Positions 38,796-49,060 of a stretch of 64,000 bases of DNA are shown in pieces. Numbering within the stretch: the stretch's first letter is position 1; each line of letters starts with the position of its first letter. The notes beneath the pieces were generated by a model, which saw only the letters and a program-made list of their open reading frames with translations, was not told the origin of the DNA and ran no database searches. The position numbers and the translations under genes were made by a program. The stretch comes from Methanobrevibacter sp. (lineage in GTDB: Archaea > Methanobacteriota > Methanobacteria > Methanobacteriales > Methanobacteriaceae), in the NCBI RefSeq assembly GCF_030539875.1, contig NZ_JAUNXI010000006.1, forward strand, positions 1 to 64,000, in the 5' to 3' direction.

Positions 38796-39829
38796 AATTT
38801 GGTTGAAAGTTCTTCAAGGTCAATTGTTGATGGGAAATCCCCGTCCAGCCAATGCTTAGAGCAGGAAACTCTATTTAAAATCACACATTGCGGAGGAATT
38901 CCCATTTTACTTGCCTGATAACCACCAGATATAAGGTTTAAAACACAGCTAACACCAATAATTCCAAGTTCATCCAAATCTTTTTCTGTTGCCCCTTTAA
39001 GAGAATCTGAATTATGTTCTATCAGATATAACTCATGGGGAAAATCCTTAGCTATTTTATAGATGTTGCAGTTTTTATTGCATAGCCTGCATACAGGACC
39101 CAGTCCGGTATTTTCCGCATTGCAATTTTTTTCAGACACCCTCATGCAGGAAGGCAAAAGCAGTGCTTTTCTTTTTCTTGAGCGGAAATTCCTGCAGAAT
39201 ATTCTATTCATTAAATTAGCTCCAAGCATGTTTAAATGATATATTTCTTCAGGACTATTAAAAAATATTACATCTTCCTTCATTTTATGAGATTCTTTAT
39301 TTTTTTCAAAATATTCTTTAAATCCTGCCGTATATGTAGCTAGGTATTTAGGGGAATTTTTCAAAAACCATGCAGCCAACTTCAAAAAGATCTCCAATTT
39401 TTCAGAGGTTATACTATCTTCATACTTTCTCAAATAAGGCAGCTGATAAGCAAAATCACCAGTAGCCTCCAGCCAATCCAACAGTAATTTTAAACTGGCC
39501 CTATTTAAGGTTAACTCGTTTTTTGTCTTTTTTTTAGAAAATTCCTTTGTAAGAATCATCCCCCTAATGTCATCGACCAGATCCTTACTCATTTTAGACT
39601 TATTTCTCATAGCATACAATGCGGCAAGAACATCATGAGAACCGTTCGGCAAAACAACTGCATCATTTTTGTATATCTCCCAATAAACGCCGATAAGCAA
39701 TCCTTCCAACATTTCAGACAAGTCATCCAGATTCAGGGTTCCTGCAAAGCCGATAAATGCTTCTGCAAAATCATTAACATCCCCGTAATAATCATCCTTA
39801 ATCTGATAGGGAACTATAAAATCATCCAT
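38792..39829 (-). CDS. DUF116 protein
   Basis: The 345-residue protein ends in a DUF116 domain: LLLPSCMRVSEKNC, PVCRLCNKNCNIYKIA, IIGVSCVLNLISGGYQ and PPQCVILNRVSCSKHW. Its eight or more Cys may bind a Fe-S cluster or zinc. The N-terminal 200 residues are helical and unlike a known domain to me. It begins immediately after the TetR stop codon (TAA then ATG), so the two are one operon under the twin-operator promoter. Function unknown. Confidence 0.7.
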   Translation of the reverse strand: MDDFIVPYQIKDDYYGDVNDFAEAFIGFAGTLNLDDLSEMLEGLLIGVYWEIYKNDAVVLPNGSHDVLAALYAMRNKSKMSKDLVDDIRGMILTKEFSKKKTKNELTLNRASLKLLLDWLEATGDFAYQLPYLRKYEDSITSEKLEIFLKLAAWFLKNSPKYLATYTAGFKEYFEKNKESHKMKEDVIFFNSPEEIYHLNMLGANLMNRIFCRNFRSRKRKALLLPSCMRVSEKNCNAENTGLGPVCRLCNKNCNIYKIAKDFPHELYLIEHNSDSLKGATEKDLDELGIIGVSCVLNLISGGYQASKMGIPPQCVILNRVSCSKHWLDGDFPSTIDLEELSTKF

Positions 39830-40447
39830 TTAAACCCTCACCGCACCAAGAATAAACTCAACATGCTGTTCTGCATCTTCAAATAGCCTGTCCAATTCAT
39901 CATCGGGAAAGGAGTTGTTCTGGATAAATATCTCCATTAACAGAAACATAGGATAGGCATAATATTCCCTTGCCAGAACTGCAGGGTCAAATTCCTTTCT
40001 GATGAGTCCTTTTTCGATTAGTCTGGAAAAAATTGAAGTCCAGAATTCCAGAGGTTCTTCAAGAATGTGCTTATGGAAAAAATCAGCTATCATTTCGTCC
40101 TGATACATTTGAATAAAGAAAAACCTAAATAGCTTCATTATCCTTTCGTTTCTCAATTGCTGCCTGAACATCTCAGAACCCATCCTATAAAACAGCATAG
40201 GGTCTGAGTCCAATAATTCATCCATCTGATGGTTTTTATTTTCATCGAAGCTATTAAAATAATCCTCAAAAGTCTTTAAAATAATATCCATAATGGCTTG
40301 TTTTGATGAATAATGATTATATATTGAGCTTTCTTTAATTCCAACCTCACGGGCAATTTCTCTAACAGAAGTATTATTAAATCCTTTTTGTGAAAATAAC
40401 TCAAGTGAGGCATCAAAAATTTTTTCTTTGGTATTTTTCTCCTCCAT
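39830..40447 (-). CDS. TetR-family repressor
   Basis: A 205-residue regulator. The N-terminal helix-turn-helix FSQKGFNNTSVREIAREVGIKESSIYNHYSSK (about 16-48) is classical, and the C-terminal helical part would bind a ligand. It heads a two-gene operon with the DUF116 protein. Two inverted repeats flank the promoter (see next entries), which indicates self-repression. The start codon lies at the predicted transcription start, so the mRNA is probably leaderless. Confidence 0.92.
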   Translation of the reverse strand: MEEKNTKEKIFDASLELFSQKGFNNTSVREIAREVGIKESSIYNHYSSKQAIMDIILKTFEDYFNSFDENKNHQMDELLDSDPMLFYRMGSEMFRQQLRNERIMKLFRFFFIQMYQDEMIADFFHKHILEEPLEFWTSIFSRLIEKGLIRKEFDPAVLAREYYAYPMFLLMEIFIQNNSFPDDELDRLFEDAEQHVEFILGAVRV

Positions 40448-40465
40448 GACTAACAGTTGTTAGTC
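40448..40465 (-). promoter_or_regulatory. TetR operator 1
   Basis: Palindrome GACTAACA-GT-TGTTAGTC, 8-bp arms, touching the start codon of the TetR gene. It would cover the transcription start. Confidence 0.75.
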
Positions 40466-40476
40466 AGACCATATAA
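40466..40476 (-). promoter_or_regulatory. TATA box of the TetR-DUF116 operon
   Basis: Minus-strand TTTTATATGG lies between the two operators, about 25 nt before the ATG. With the usual archaeal spacing transcription would start at or next to the start codon. Confidence 0.6.
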
Positions 40477-40494
40477 AACTAACGGCTGTTAGTT
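40477..40494 (-). promoter_or_regulatory. TetR operator 2
   Basis: Palindrome AACTAAC-GGCT-GTTAGTT, 7-bp arms, sharing ACTAAC/GTTAGT with operator 1. The two centres are 29 bp apart, with the TATA box between them. Confidence 0.75.
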
Positions 40495-40517
40495 AAAAAA
40501 ATTTTAAAAAAAATAAT

Positions 40518-41654
40518 CTAGAGATACTCCAGGCACTCCTCTTTTAGGAAAAACGCATCTTCATTATCTGGGCTTCTAAGTAAAACCTTGTTAAAACTGT
40601 CAATAGCCTCTTCAAACTTGCCCAGTTCCATTAAAACAACACCTTTATTAAGTAAAAAATCAATGTTATACTGTTCTAGTGAAATAGCTTTATTAAAACA
40701 CTCAAGAGCCTTGTCAAGCTTACCCAAATCAATATATGCATTGCCCATCCTATTTATAGCGGCGGCATCCATTTCAGAATCATCCAGACAAACCTCAACA
40801 GCCTTGTCAAAAGATTCAATAGCCTCTGCCAGCATTCCCATATCGGTCAGCAAGTTACCTCTTGAATTCCAAACCTCCGGATTTTCGCCATCAATAACTA
40901 TAAGCTTGTCATAAACCCTCAATGCGTCATCATATCTTCCAAGCATTTCCAAAATAAAACCTCTCCAGTACAGAACAATCGGACTGCTTGGACGATAATT
41001 ATAGGCAAGGTTGCTCACTTTAAGAGCCTTGTTAATGTTTCCAGAGTTCAGAAGAGCAATGGCCTTGTTGTTTAGAATATAGATGTTGTCAGGTTCCATA
41101 TCCAATGCCTTGTCATAACACTCAATTGCATCCATAAACCTGCCCAGCCGGGATAAGTTATCTCCCTGCTTGTTTAGAAGGTAAATATCATTAGGATCCA
41201 ATCTTAAAGCGGCATCATAACACATTGTAGATTTATCAAACTTGCCGCTGTCAAATAAAATATCTGCCCGTTTAGAAATCATCGCCTTTTCATCGATTTT
41301 ATCTCCTTTCCACTGGCTGATATCGATTTTTTCAAAGTGAATTATTTGGAATTTATCAAGAGGAGACAATCTTCCGCCATACATCTTTTTAAATTCTTTT
41401 AACATATCCTTGGAATCTTTAAATCCTTCCTGGCGTGCCAATTCATCATTGCCTTCAAGCTCTTCAAAAGACAGGTCTTCAATCCTGGTAACAAAAGCTT
41501 CAAAAATCTTCATTTTTTCTTTAGAAACTAAATTCCAATAGCAGTAAAGCCTATCTCCAACTTTCAGAGGAGTTTTCCATGCTTTGCGTATGGTTCTTGT
41601 TTTTTTACCAGTGATAACATCAATATCATTACTTGAAAAAGATAAAATCGGCAT
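40518..41654 (-). CDS. ASCH-domain protein with TPR repeats
   Basis: A 378-residue protein. The first 110 residues form an ASCH domain (ITGKKTRTIRKAW, LKVGDRLYCYWNL, FVTRIEDLSFEELEG), a PUA-like fold thought to bind RNA. Residues about 125-375 carry seven TPR repeats (AIECYDKALDMEPDNIYILNN, ALECFNKAISLEQYNIDFLLN). The C-terminus ends FFLKEECLEYL. It stands just downstream of the radical SAM gene with a 9-nt gap and may belong to that operon. Role unknown; scaffold for RNA or translation factors is one guess. Confidence 0.85.
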   Translation of the reverse strand: MPILSFSSNDIDVITGKKTRTIRKAWKTPLKVGDRLYCYWNLVSKEKMKIFEAFVTRIEDLSFEELEGNDELARQEGFKDSKDMLKEFKKMYGGRLSPLDKFQIIHFEKIDISQWKGDKIDEKAMISKRADILFDSGKFDKSTMCYDAALRLDPNDIYLLNKQGDNLSRLGRFMDAIECYDKALDMEPDNIYILNNKAIALLNSGNINKALKVSNLAYNYRPSSPIVLYWRGFILEMLGRYDDALRVYDKLIVIDGENPEVWNSRGNLLTDMGMLAEAIESFDKAVEVCLDDSEMDAAAINRMGNAYIDLGKLDKALECFNKAISLEQYNIDFLLNKGVVLMELGKFEEAIDSFNKVLLRSPDNEDAFFLKEECLEYL

Positions 41655-41663
41655 AAGATGCTC

Positions 41664-42371
41664 CTATTCAATTATTTGTTCTCCAAATTCTCCTGATTTG
41701 ACTTTAACAACACCGTCAAAATAGGGTTTGATTTTTTTGGCCAATTTCACCAAATCATGAGGATTTGGAACTTCAACTTTTTCCAAAGCCGGATCTAAAA
41801 CGTTTTTATTTCTGAACTGCTGAATTGTATACACATCAGCTTCAATATCATTTACAATATTTAAAATATCCTTTTTGGTATGTAATGTTGGAACAAAAGT
41901 AGTTCTTATTTCCAGATGGACTCCTTCCTCATTTATTAAATCCATTGATTTTTTAACCTGGGAACCTACATTAGATCCGGTGATTTTCTTATATTTATAA
42001 AATGTTGTTTTAACATCAAGAGAAATATAATCAAGCAGATTCAAGTCTAAAATCTCTTTGAGATGACTTGGATAAATTCCGCTAGTGTCCAATTTTGTTT
42101 TCAAACCCAAACTGCGGACATACTTTAATATTTCAATTACTGCATCAGTTTGCACTAACGGCTCCCCTCCTGAAATTACAACAGCATCTAAAAAATCTGC
42201 CGAAGAGTCGATTGTGTGTTTTATCTTTTCAAAAGACCATTCAGTTTCATCATCCAGAAGCTCCACATTATGACAATATCTGCAGGTTAACGGACATTTT
42301 GACATGAAAATAACCAGAGACATATTTCCATGAAATTCCACTGACGAAATAACTGTTCCTCCAATATACAT
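41664..42371 (-). CDS. anaerobic ribonucleotide reductase activase-type radical SAM protein
   Basis: The 235-residue enzyme has CPLTCRYC (residues 27-34, CxxxCxxC) that binds the Fe-S cluster, and ISGGEPLVQ for SAM. It matches the NrdG2-type activating enzymes that put a glycyl radical on class III ribonucleotide reductase. No nrdD is in the window. It overlaps the hisC stop by one base, so it is in the hisC operon. Confidence 0.85.
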   Translation of the reverse strand: MYIGGTVISSVEFHGNMSLVIFMSKCPLTCRYCHNVELLDDETEWSFEKIKHTIDSSADFLDAVVISGGEPLVQTDAVIEILKYVRSLGLKTKLDTSGIYPSHLKEILDLNLLDYISLDVKTTFYKYKKITGSNVGSQVKKSMDLINEEGVHLEIRTTFVPTLHTKKDILNIVNDIEADVYTIQQFRNKNVLDPALEKVEVPNPHDLVKLAKKIKPYFDGVVKVKSGEFGEQIIE

Positions 42372-43471
42372 TACGCTAAAACCTCTTTTAGAATTTCAAT
42401 GAATCTCTTATCCTCTTCAAGAGTGCAGATACTGATTCTAATCCAGTATTCATCCAATCCTTTAAATGAAGTGCAATCCCTTACAATGACACCTTTTTTC
42501 ATAAGTTCCAAAGCCAGCTGTCCGGCTGTAAAACCTGTGTCCCTTATGTCGATTAACATGAAATTGGACTTTGACGGAAATACATAAAGCCCGTCAATCT
42601 TTGAAATTTCATCATATAAATACTGTCTTGACTCAATACCTTTTTTGATAGACTCTTCAATGTATTCAGTATCCTTAAAAGTGTTTAATGCAGCAGCAAA
42701 AGACAGTCTTGTAAGTGAAAAGACAGGTTTGATTCTGCGCATGTACTCAATAATTTCAGGACACGCAAGACCATATCCTATTCTCATTCCCGCAAGTCCC
42801 AAAACTTTTGACATTGTACGAATGATGAAAATATTGTTGAAATCATTGATTAAATCTTTATTGGTGACTTCAGAGTATTCAAAGTAAGCCTCATCAATAA
42901 CAATCAATATTTCCGGATTTTTAGAAGCAATATCAACCAATACTTCTTTATCAATCAGTGTCCCGGTAGGGTTGTTCGGACTGCACAGAAAAATCATTTT
43001 GGTTTTATCGGTTATTGCATCATATATTGAATTGACGTTTAGTTCGTTTTTTTCCAAGTCCCATCTTGCATAAACAGGTTTTGCACCATATTGCATTAAC
43101 AGATACTCGTAGTACATATAAGATGGCAGAGGAACTATGAATTCATCTCCAGCATCGATAAATGTTTTTGCCAGAACATCAATGATTTCATCAGCACCAT
43201 CTCCACCCACAATAACTTGCGAATCGTCAACACCGGAATATTCCGCTATCTGCAAGACCAATTCCCCCAATTGGGATTCGGGATACCTGTTTATTGAATT
43301 AATTTCCCGTTTAATAGCTTCCATTGCTTTGGGAGAAGGACCCCATGGATTTTCATTGGAGCCCAATTTAATAATATCCTCTTTATTTAAGTTAAAATCT
43401 TGAGCAATCTCATCCTGGGATTTTCCAGGAACATATGAATCCATTTCATCAACGATTTTTCTCGCTTTCAT
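42371..43471 (-). CDS. hisC: histidinol-phosphate aminotransferase
   Basis: Fold-type I PLP enzyme of 366 residues in histidine synthesis. It has [15 protein letters not shown] (about 36-50), [10 protein letters not shown], the PLP Asp/Tyr in [10 protein letters not shown] and the Schiff-base lysine in [16 protein letters not shown] (about 222-237). It lies 3 nt after the gamma carbonic anhydrase gene. The other his genes are not in the window. Substrate range of related aminotransferases overlaps with aromatic ones. Confidence 0.93.
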   Translation of the reverse strand: MKARKIVDEMDSYVPGKSQDEIAQDFNLNKEDIIKLGSNENPWGPSPKAMEAIKREINSINRYPESQLGELVLQIAEYSGVDDSQVIVGGDGADEIIDVLAKTFIDAGDEFIVPLPSYMYYEYLLMQYGAKPVYARWDLEKNELNVNSIYDAITDKTKMIFLCSPNNPTGTLIDKEVLVDIASKNPEILIVIDEAYFEYSEVTNKDLINDFNNIFIIRTMSKVLGLAGMRIGYGLACPEIIEYMRRIKPVFSLTRLSFAAALNTFKDTEYIEESIKKGIESRQYLYDEISKIDGLYVFPSKSNFMLIDIRDTGFTAGQLALELMKKGVIVRDCTSFKGLDEYWIRISICTLEEDKRFIEILKEVLA

Positions 43472-43474
43472 ATT

Positions 43475-43957
43475 TTAATCTTCCTTATACTGTTTGGAAA
43501 GTCTTACATAATTATCTGCATTGTTTTGAATTAATTCTGTCTGTTCAGGGCTTAACTGTTTAACCGCTTTTGCTGGAATGCCTAAAATCAGACTGTTTTC
43601 AGGAAATTCCTTGCCTTCACTTACAACGGCTCCCGCTCCAACAATGGAATTTTTAGAAATGTGTGCCCCATCTAAAACAGTGGCATTCATTCCAATCAAT
43701 ACATTGTCGTCAATCTTACAGCCATGTACAACAGCACCATGACCAACAGATACATTATCCCCGATTTCAACAGGGAATCCTTTAGTACAGTGGACAACAC
43801 AATTATCCTGAACATTGGAATTGTTTCCAATAGTTATTGAGTCGACATCTCCTCTTAATATGGCACCGTGCCAGATAGATACGTCTTCGCCTAATTCAAC
43901 ATTTCCAATTACTTGTGCGCCAGGGCATATTACAACAGAGTCTTTAAAATTTTCCAT
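43475..43957 (-). CDS. gamma carbonic anhydrase-family protein
   Basis: A 160-residue left-handed beta-helix protein (SIWHGAILRGDVDSITIG, NSNVQDNCVVHC, NVSVGHGAVVHGCKI). The three metal His are present (His in CVVHC, GHGAVVHG). It may hydrate CO2 or be an acyltransferase-like relative. Lies between the glmU-like gene (11 nt) and hisC (3 nt). Confidence 0.88.
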   Translation of the reverse strand: MENFKDSVVICPGAQVIGNVELGEDVSIWHGAILRGDVDSITIGNNSNVQDNCVVHCTKGFPVEIGDNVSVGHGAVVHGCKIDDNVLIGMNATVLDGAHISKNSIVGAGAVVSEGKEFPENSLILGIPAKAVKQLSPEQTELIQNNADNYVRLSKQYKED

Positions 43958-43968
43958 AATATCGCCAG

Positions 43969-45252
43969 TTAATCTTTTTTTGCTTTTTTATCTTGAATAA
44001 TATAATTCTGTTTTACCAATACTCTTGTATCGGAAGGTACATCATCATATAATAAAACTCCAGAACCTATAGTGGAGTTGAAACCTACTTTTACACCCGG
44101 AGAGAAACTAGAGTTAATTCCGGTTTTTACTGAATCTCCAATGATTGATCCGAACTTTCGCCTTCCACTATCAATCATCTGATTTTTAATTTTAGTTTTT
44201 ACTGATTTGTTATCAAAACGTAAATTTGCAATGTTGGTTCCGGCTGCAATATTACAGTTGGAACCGATTACGGAATCACCAACATAACTCAGGTGGCTAA
44301 CATTAGTGTTTTCCATAATAATCGAATTTTTGATTTCGACAGCATTTCCAACATGGACATTATCTCCAAAGTAGGAATTGCCCCGAATGTATGAATTCGG
44401 CCCGATATCACAGTTTTTACCGATGAACACATTGCCTTCAATATAAACTCCGGACCTGATTATGCTTCCTTCGCCTAAAACGACTTCACCGTGAATATGG
44501 GCACCATCTTCTATTACTCCTTTAATATCGGTTTTAATATTGGAAATTAACTCTTCGTTAACTTCAATTAACTCCCATGGACGTCCAACATCAATCCAGT
44601 CCTTATCGGTTTTATGGCCCATTACAGTTTTTCCGTCTTCGATTTGCAAAGCTACGGAATCTGTAATTTCATATTCTCCCCTCTTGGAAATTTCTGTTTT
44701 ATCGATTTTATCAAAAATATCCTCGTTGAAAACGTAAATTCCTGCATTGACCAAATTACTTGGCGCCTCTTCTTTTTTAGGTTTTTCCACAATGCTTCTG
44801 ATATTTCCGTTTTCAATTTCAACAACACCAAAAGCAGACGGATCTTCCACTTCAGTTAAAAGCATTAAAGTGTCGGGTTTTGATTCCTCGTATTTCTTAA
44901 TAAAATCCTTGATAATCTCATCGTCCAATATGATGTCCCCATTTAAGACAATTAGACTGTCCTCAATGAAATCCTTTCCATAAGAAATAGCATTAGCCGT
45001 GCCTAAAAAGTCTTTTTGCATTTTATAAGTAATGTTAACTCCAAAGTCACTTCCGTCGCCAAAGTAATCCTTAACCATTTCCCGTTTATAACGGACAATT
45101 AACAAAATATCTTTAATACCGTTTTTTCTTAATGATTCGATATTATATTGCATTATTGGCTTTCCAGCGACTGGCAACATAGTTTTAGGCTTAGTAAGTG
45201 TTAATGGCCTCATTCTTGACCCTTCACCAGCACTTAAAATAATCGCTTTCAC
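43969..45252 (-). CDS. glmU: bifunctional sugar-1-phosphate nucleotidyltransferase/acetyltransferase (GlmU-like)
   Basis: The 427 residues combine an N-terminal nucleotidyltransferase (LSAGEGSRMRPLTLTKPKTMLPV, residues 6-28; LNGDIIL; Asp metal sites) and a C-terminal left-handed beta-helix (about 250-410). Archaeal homologues make UDP-GlcNAc from GlcN-1-P with both activities. GTG start with GGGGAT upstream. Its substrate would come from the GlmM-type mutases in the window. Some relatives act on glucose 1-phosphate instead. Confidence 0.87.
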   Translation of the reverse strand: MKAIILSAGEGSRMRPLTLTKPKTMLPVAGKPIMQYNIESLRKNGIKDILLIVRYKREMVKDYFGDGSDFGVNITYKMQKDFLGTANAISYGKDFIEDSLIVLNGDIILDDEIIKDFIKKYEESKPDTLMLLTEVEDPSAFGVVEIENGNIRSIVEKPKKEEAPSNLVNAGIYVFNEDIFDKIDKTEISKRGEYEITDSVALQIEDGKTVMGHKTDKDWIDVGRPWELIEVNEELISNIKTDIKGVIEDGAHIHGEVVLGEGSIIRSGVYIEGNVFIGKNCDIGPNSYIRGNSYFGDNVHVGNAVEIKNSIIMENTNVSHLSYVGDSVIGSNCNIAAGTNIANLRFDNKSVKTKIKNQMIDSGRRKFGSIIGDSVKTGINSSFSPGVKVGFNSTIGSGVLLYDDVPSDTRVLVKQNYIIQDKKAKKD

Positions 45253-45436
45253 TTTTGTTATCCCCTTAAAAATTCTATTATAATGATATATAATTAACTT
45301 GTTACTTATTAATTAAGTTTGCTAATTGAATTCAAGTAAATTTAAAAATCAGGTGTGTCTATAAAAAATAAAAAGATATTATTAAATCTATTTTAGGCAA
45401 ATAGATTTGATTATTAATTTATGGATTTTGCGGAAA

Positions 45437-46774
45437 CTATAAATTTTCATTGATTATTTCTACACAGACATCCTTAATTTCTTCAGCTCTTGAGGCATCT
45501 CTTGATTCCAAAGTTATTCTAATGTAGTCTTCAGTTCCGGAAGGCCTTACAAGCACCCAACTATCATCTTCAAATGTCAATCTGACTCCATCAAGCGAAT
45601 TTACATCAACAATATCATCAAATGCTCCGACAAGCAAATCTTCCATGTTCTCCATCACTTCGGTTTTGGCTTCCTTAGAGCATGTTATTTTTTCACGGAT
45701 GTTTGGATAAGAAGGGATTTCGTCTAAAAGGGCTGAGAGCTTACCGTTCCTAGATACTATTTCAGCCATTCTCAAACCTGAAAGGATTCCATCAGGACAC
45801 ATGCAGAAGTCCGGGTGCAGCCAGGTTCCTGAAGGTTCACCTCCGAAGCTTGCATCTTTTTCAATAATGGCTTCAGCAACATTTACATCCCCGACAGGAG
45901 TTCTTATAACTTCTCCTTTTACAGATTCATCCATGCATAATCCTGCATCAACGGTTGTTACAATATCTCCGTCAAATTCTTTGGAAATTAACGCCAAAAG
46001 CGAATCAAATGGTGAAACATTGCCCTTTTCATCAACAGTAATCATCCTGTCTGCATCGCCATCGTGGGCAATTCCCAAGTCAGCCCCAATAGCTACAACA
46101 GTTTTCATTAAAGTTTGTAAATTCTCTTCATTAGGTTCAGGGTTTCTTCCGGGGAAAAATCCGTCCGGTTGTGAGTTAAGGGTTGTAACTTCACATCCCG
46201 CTTTTCTAAACACCAAAGGAGATATTTCACTTCCCGCACCGGAGGCACAGTCAATTACCACCTTCAATCCTTTTTTAATGTCAACCAAATCAACCAAATC
46301 ATCGACATATTCCCCTTTGATTTCATCATTAACACTTAATTTGCCGACATTGTCCCAAGTTACTGAAATATACTTCTTATCTGAATATATTTCTTCAATT
46401 TCAGCTTCCTGTTTGGAGGTGTATGCCATTCCGTTTTTATTCCACAATTTAATTCCGTTATATTGAGACGGGTTGTGGGATGCTGTTAACATTATTCCCG
46501 CATCGGCATTGAGCTTTTCGGCAGCATAACCAACCAATGGAGTTGGAACCATACCAATTTTTACAACATCGATTCCGCTTTCAAGCAATCCTGCACAGAT
46601 AGCCTGGTCAAGCATTTTATTTGTTGTTCTGGTATCGTAACCTAAAACTACAGTTCCCTCATTACCTAAGTAATAAGCAAGTGATTTACCTACATTCAAT
46701 GCAAGTTCACATGTTACTTCAGAGCCTATTTTTCCTCTAATTCCTGATGTTCCAAATAGTTTTTTAGCTACCAT
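45437..46774 (-). CDS. glmM: phosphoglucosamine mutase-type enzyme, copy 2
   Basis: The 445-residue mutase has the same four motifs as copy 1: TASHNPSQYNG (about 95-105), DGDADR (about 238-243), GGEPSG and RPSGTED (about 405-411). Copy 1 has EENGG and RPSGTEP, so the sugar and phosphate loops differ. This may separate GlcN from mannose or another sugar. It shares an operon with apgM, 10 nt upstream. GGTGAATTAAT precedes the ATG. Confidence 0.88.
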   Translation of the reverse strand: MVAKKLFGTSGIRGKIGSEVTCELALNVGKSLAYYLGNEGTVVLGYDTRTTNKMLDQAICAGLLESGIDVVKIGMVPTPLVGYAAEKLNADAGIMLTASHNPSQYNGIKLWNKNGMAYTSKQEAEIEEIYSDKKYISVTWDNVGKLSVNDEIKGEYVDDLVDLVDIKKGLKVVIDCASGAGSEISPLVFRKAGCEVTTLNSQPDGFFPGRNPEPNEENLQTLMKTVVAIGADLGIAHDGDADRMITVDEKGNVSPFDSLLALISKEFDGDIVTTVDAGLCMDESVKGEVIRTPVGDVNVAEAIIEKDASFGGEPSGTWLHPDFCMCPDGILSGLRMAEIVSRNGKLSALLDEIPSYPNIREKITCSKEAKTEVMENMEDLLVGAFDDIVDVNSLDGVRLTFEDDSWVLVRPSGTEDYIRITLESRDASRAEEIKDVCVEIINENL

Positions 46775-46784
46775 ATTAATTCAC

Positions 46785-48023
<1,239 letters not shown>

Positions 48024-48097
48024 AAATATCACCAAAATAACACTAATATAATCTTTATTTTCATAGTTAAATAATTTATTTAAAAAAGTAAAAAAAA

Positions 48098-48793
48098 TTA
48101 AATCAACAATATTCCGACAATTGCGCCGAAAATTGTTGCAAGCAAATTAACATGCTCATTGGTTAGCCATCCCTGATTTTCGAAAAGTGCACCTAAAATG
48201 CTGTCAATGAAACACCCAATAGTTCCTGAAATGACTGAAACCACGATTACAAAAATCGGATCATGCATAATATTAAGCAGATATGCAGCTATACCGATAA
48301 TTGTTGCACCTGCAATACCTGAGACAGTTCCCAGAACAGAAATCGCTCCATTTGTACCTGGATCCACTTTCTGAAGAGTAGTTATTAAACGGGGATGAGG
48401 GTCCAGAACACCAATTTCAGAAGCAAGGGTATCTGCAGTCGCTGTTGCAATTGCTCCGATGAAACCTCCGACAAATGGCAGATAGTATCCTCCGAAAGCA
48501 GCCATAAAACACGCCACCACTCCATTTGAAATAACATTTTTAGAAGTTCTTCTTCCTTCAAATTCGCCTAAAGACATCTTATACTTTTTAGAAAATTTAG
48601 TGGCAAGCAAAGACATGACAAGGAATAGCACAATCAATAATAACCAGTTGGCTCCAGCTGAAAAAATAATTACAATCCCCATAACAATCATTACTGCTGA
48701 GCCGAATAAATCAAGGGATTTTCTCCTATAGGTGATGAATCCTAAAACAAATAATAGTATTACATACGCCCAATTTATTATTATATCCTCCAT
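48098..48793 (-). CDS. DUF92 membrane protein
   Basis: About 231 residues with six or so hydrophobic helices. It belongs to the DUF92/TIGR00297 family (IATATADTLASEIGVL, LITTLQKVDPGTNGAISVLGTVSG, GCFIDSILGALFE). Plant relatives phosphorylate isoprenoid phosphates, so a lipid kinase role is possible. The second start (ATG) is chosen behind GGTG. It lies alone. Confidence 0.85.
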   Translation of the reverse strand: MEDIIINWAYVILLFVLGFITYRRKSLDLFGSAVMIVMGIVIIFSAGANWLLLIVLFLVMSLLATKFSKKYKMSLGEFEGRRTSKNVISNGVVACFMAAFGGYYLPFVGGFIGAIATATADTLASEIGVLDPHPRLITTLQKVDPGTNGAISVLGTVSGIAGATIIGIAAYLLNIMHDPIFVIVVSVISGTIGCFIDSILGALFENQGWLTNEHVNLLATIFGAIVGILLI

Positions 48794-49022
48794 TTTCAAG
48801 CACCTTATTTACAGTTATGTATGTTCAAATTCTTATAAATAAGTTTAGATAAATAAAAAACAGGCAAATTGCAGATTATAATGTTTTTTTAAAAATAGAT
48901 TCCTGTAAAAATTTATAGCCAAGTTCCGTTTTTATCCGAAAAATCAATCATCATTTTAACGAATTGAATGTCAACTCTAAAAGATTTAAAAATAAAAATA
49001 AGCCCATAAAAGTTTACAGACT

Positions 49023-49060
49023 AAAAAAAAAGAAGTAGTTAAGTAATCTATTTGATTACT
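49023..49060 (-). terminator. hairpin over the rps3ae stop codon
   Basis: AGTAATC (49042-49048) / GATTACT (49054-49060), a perfect 7-bp stem with loop of 5, covers the stop codon. A run of T follows leftward (A9 at 49023-49031). Confidence 0.6.
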
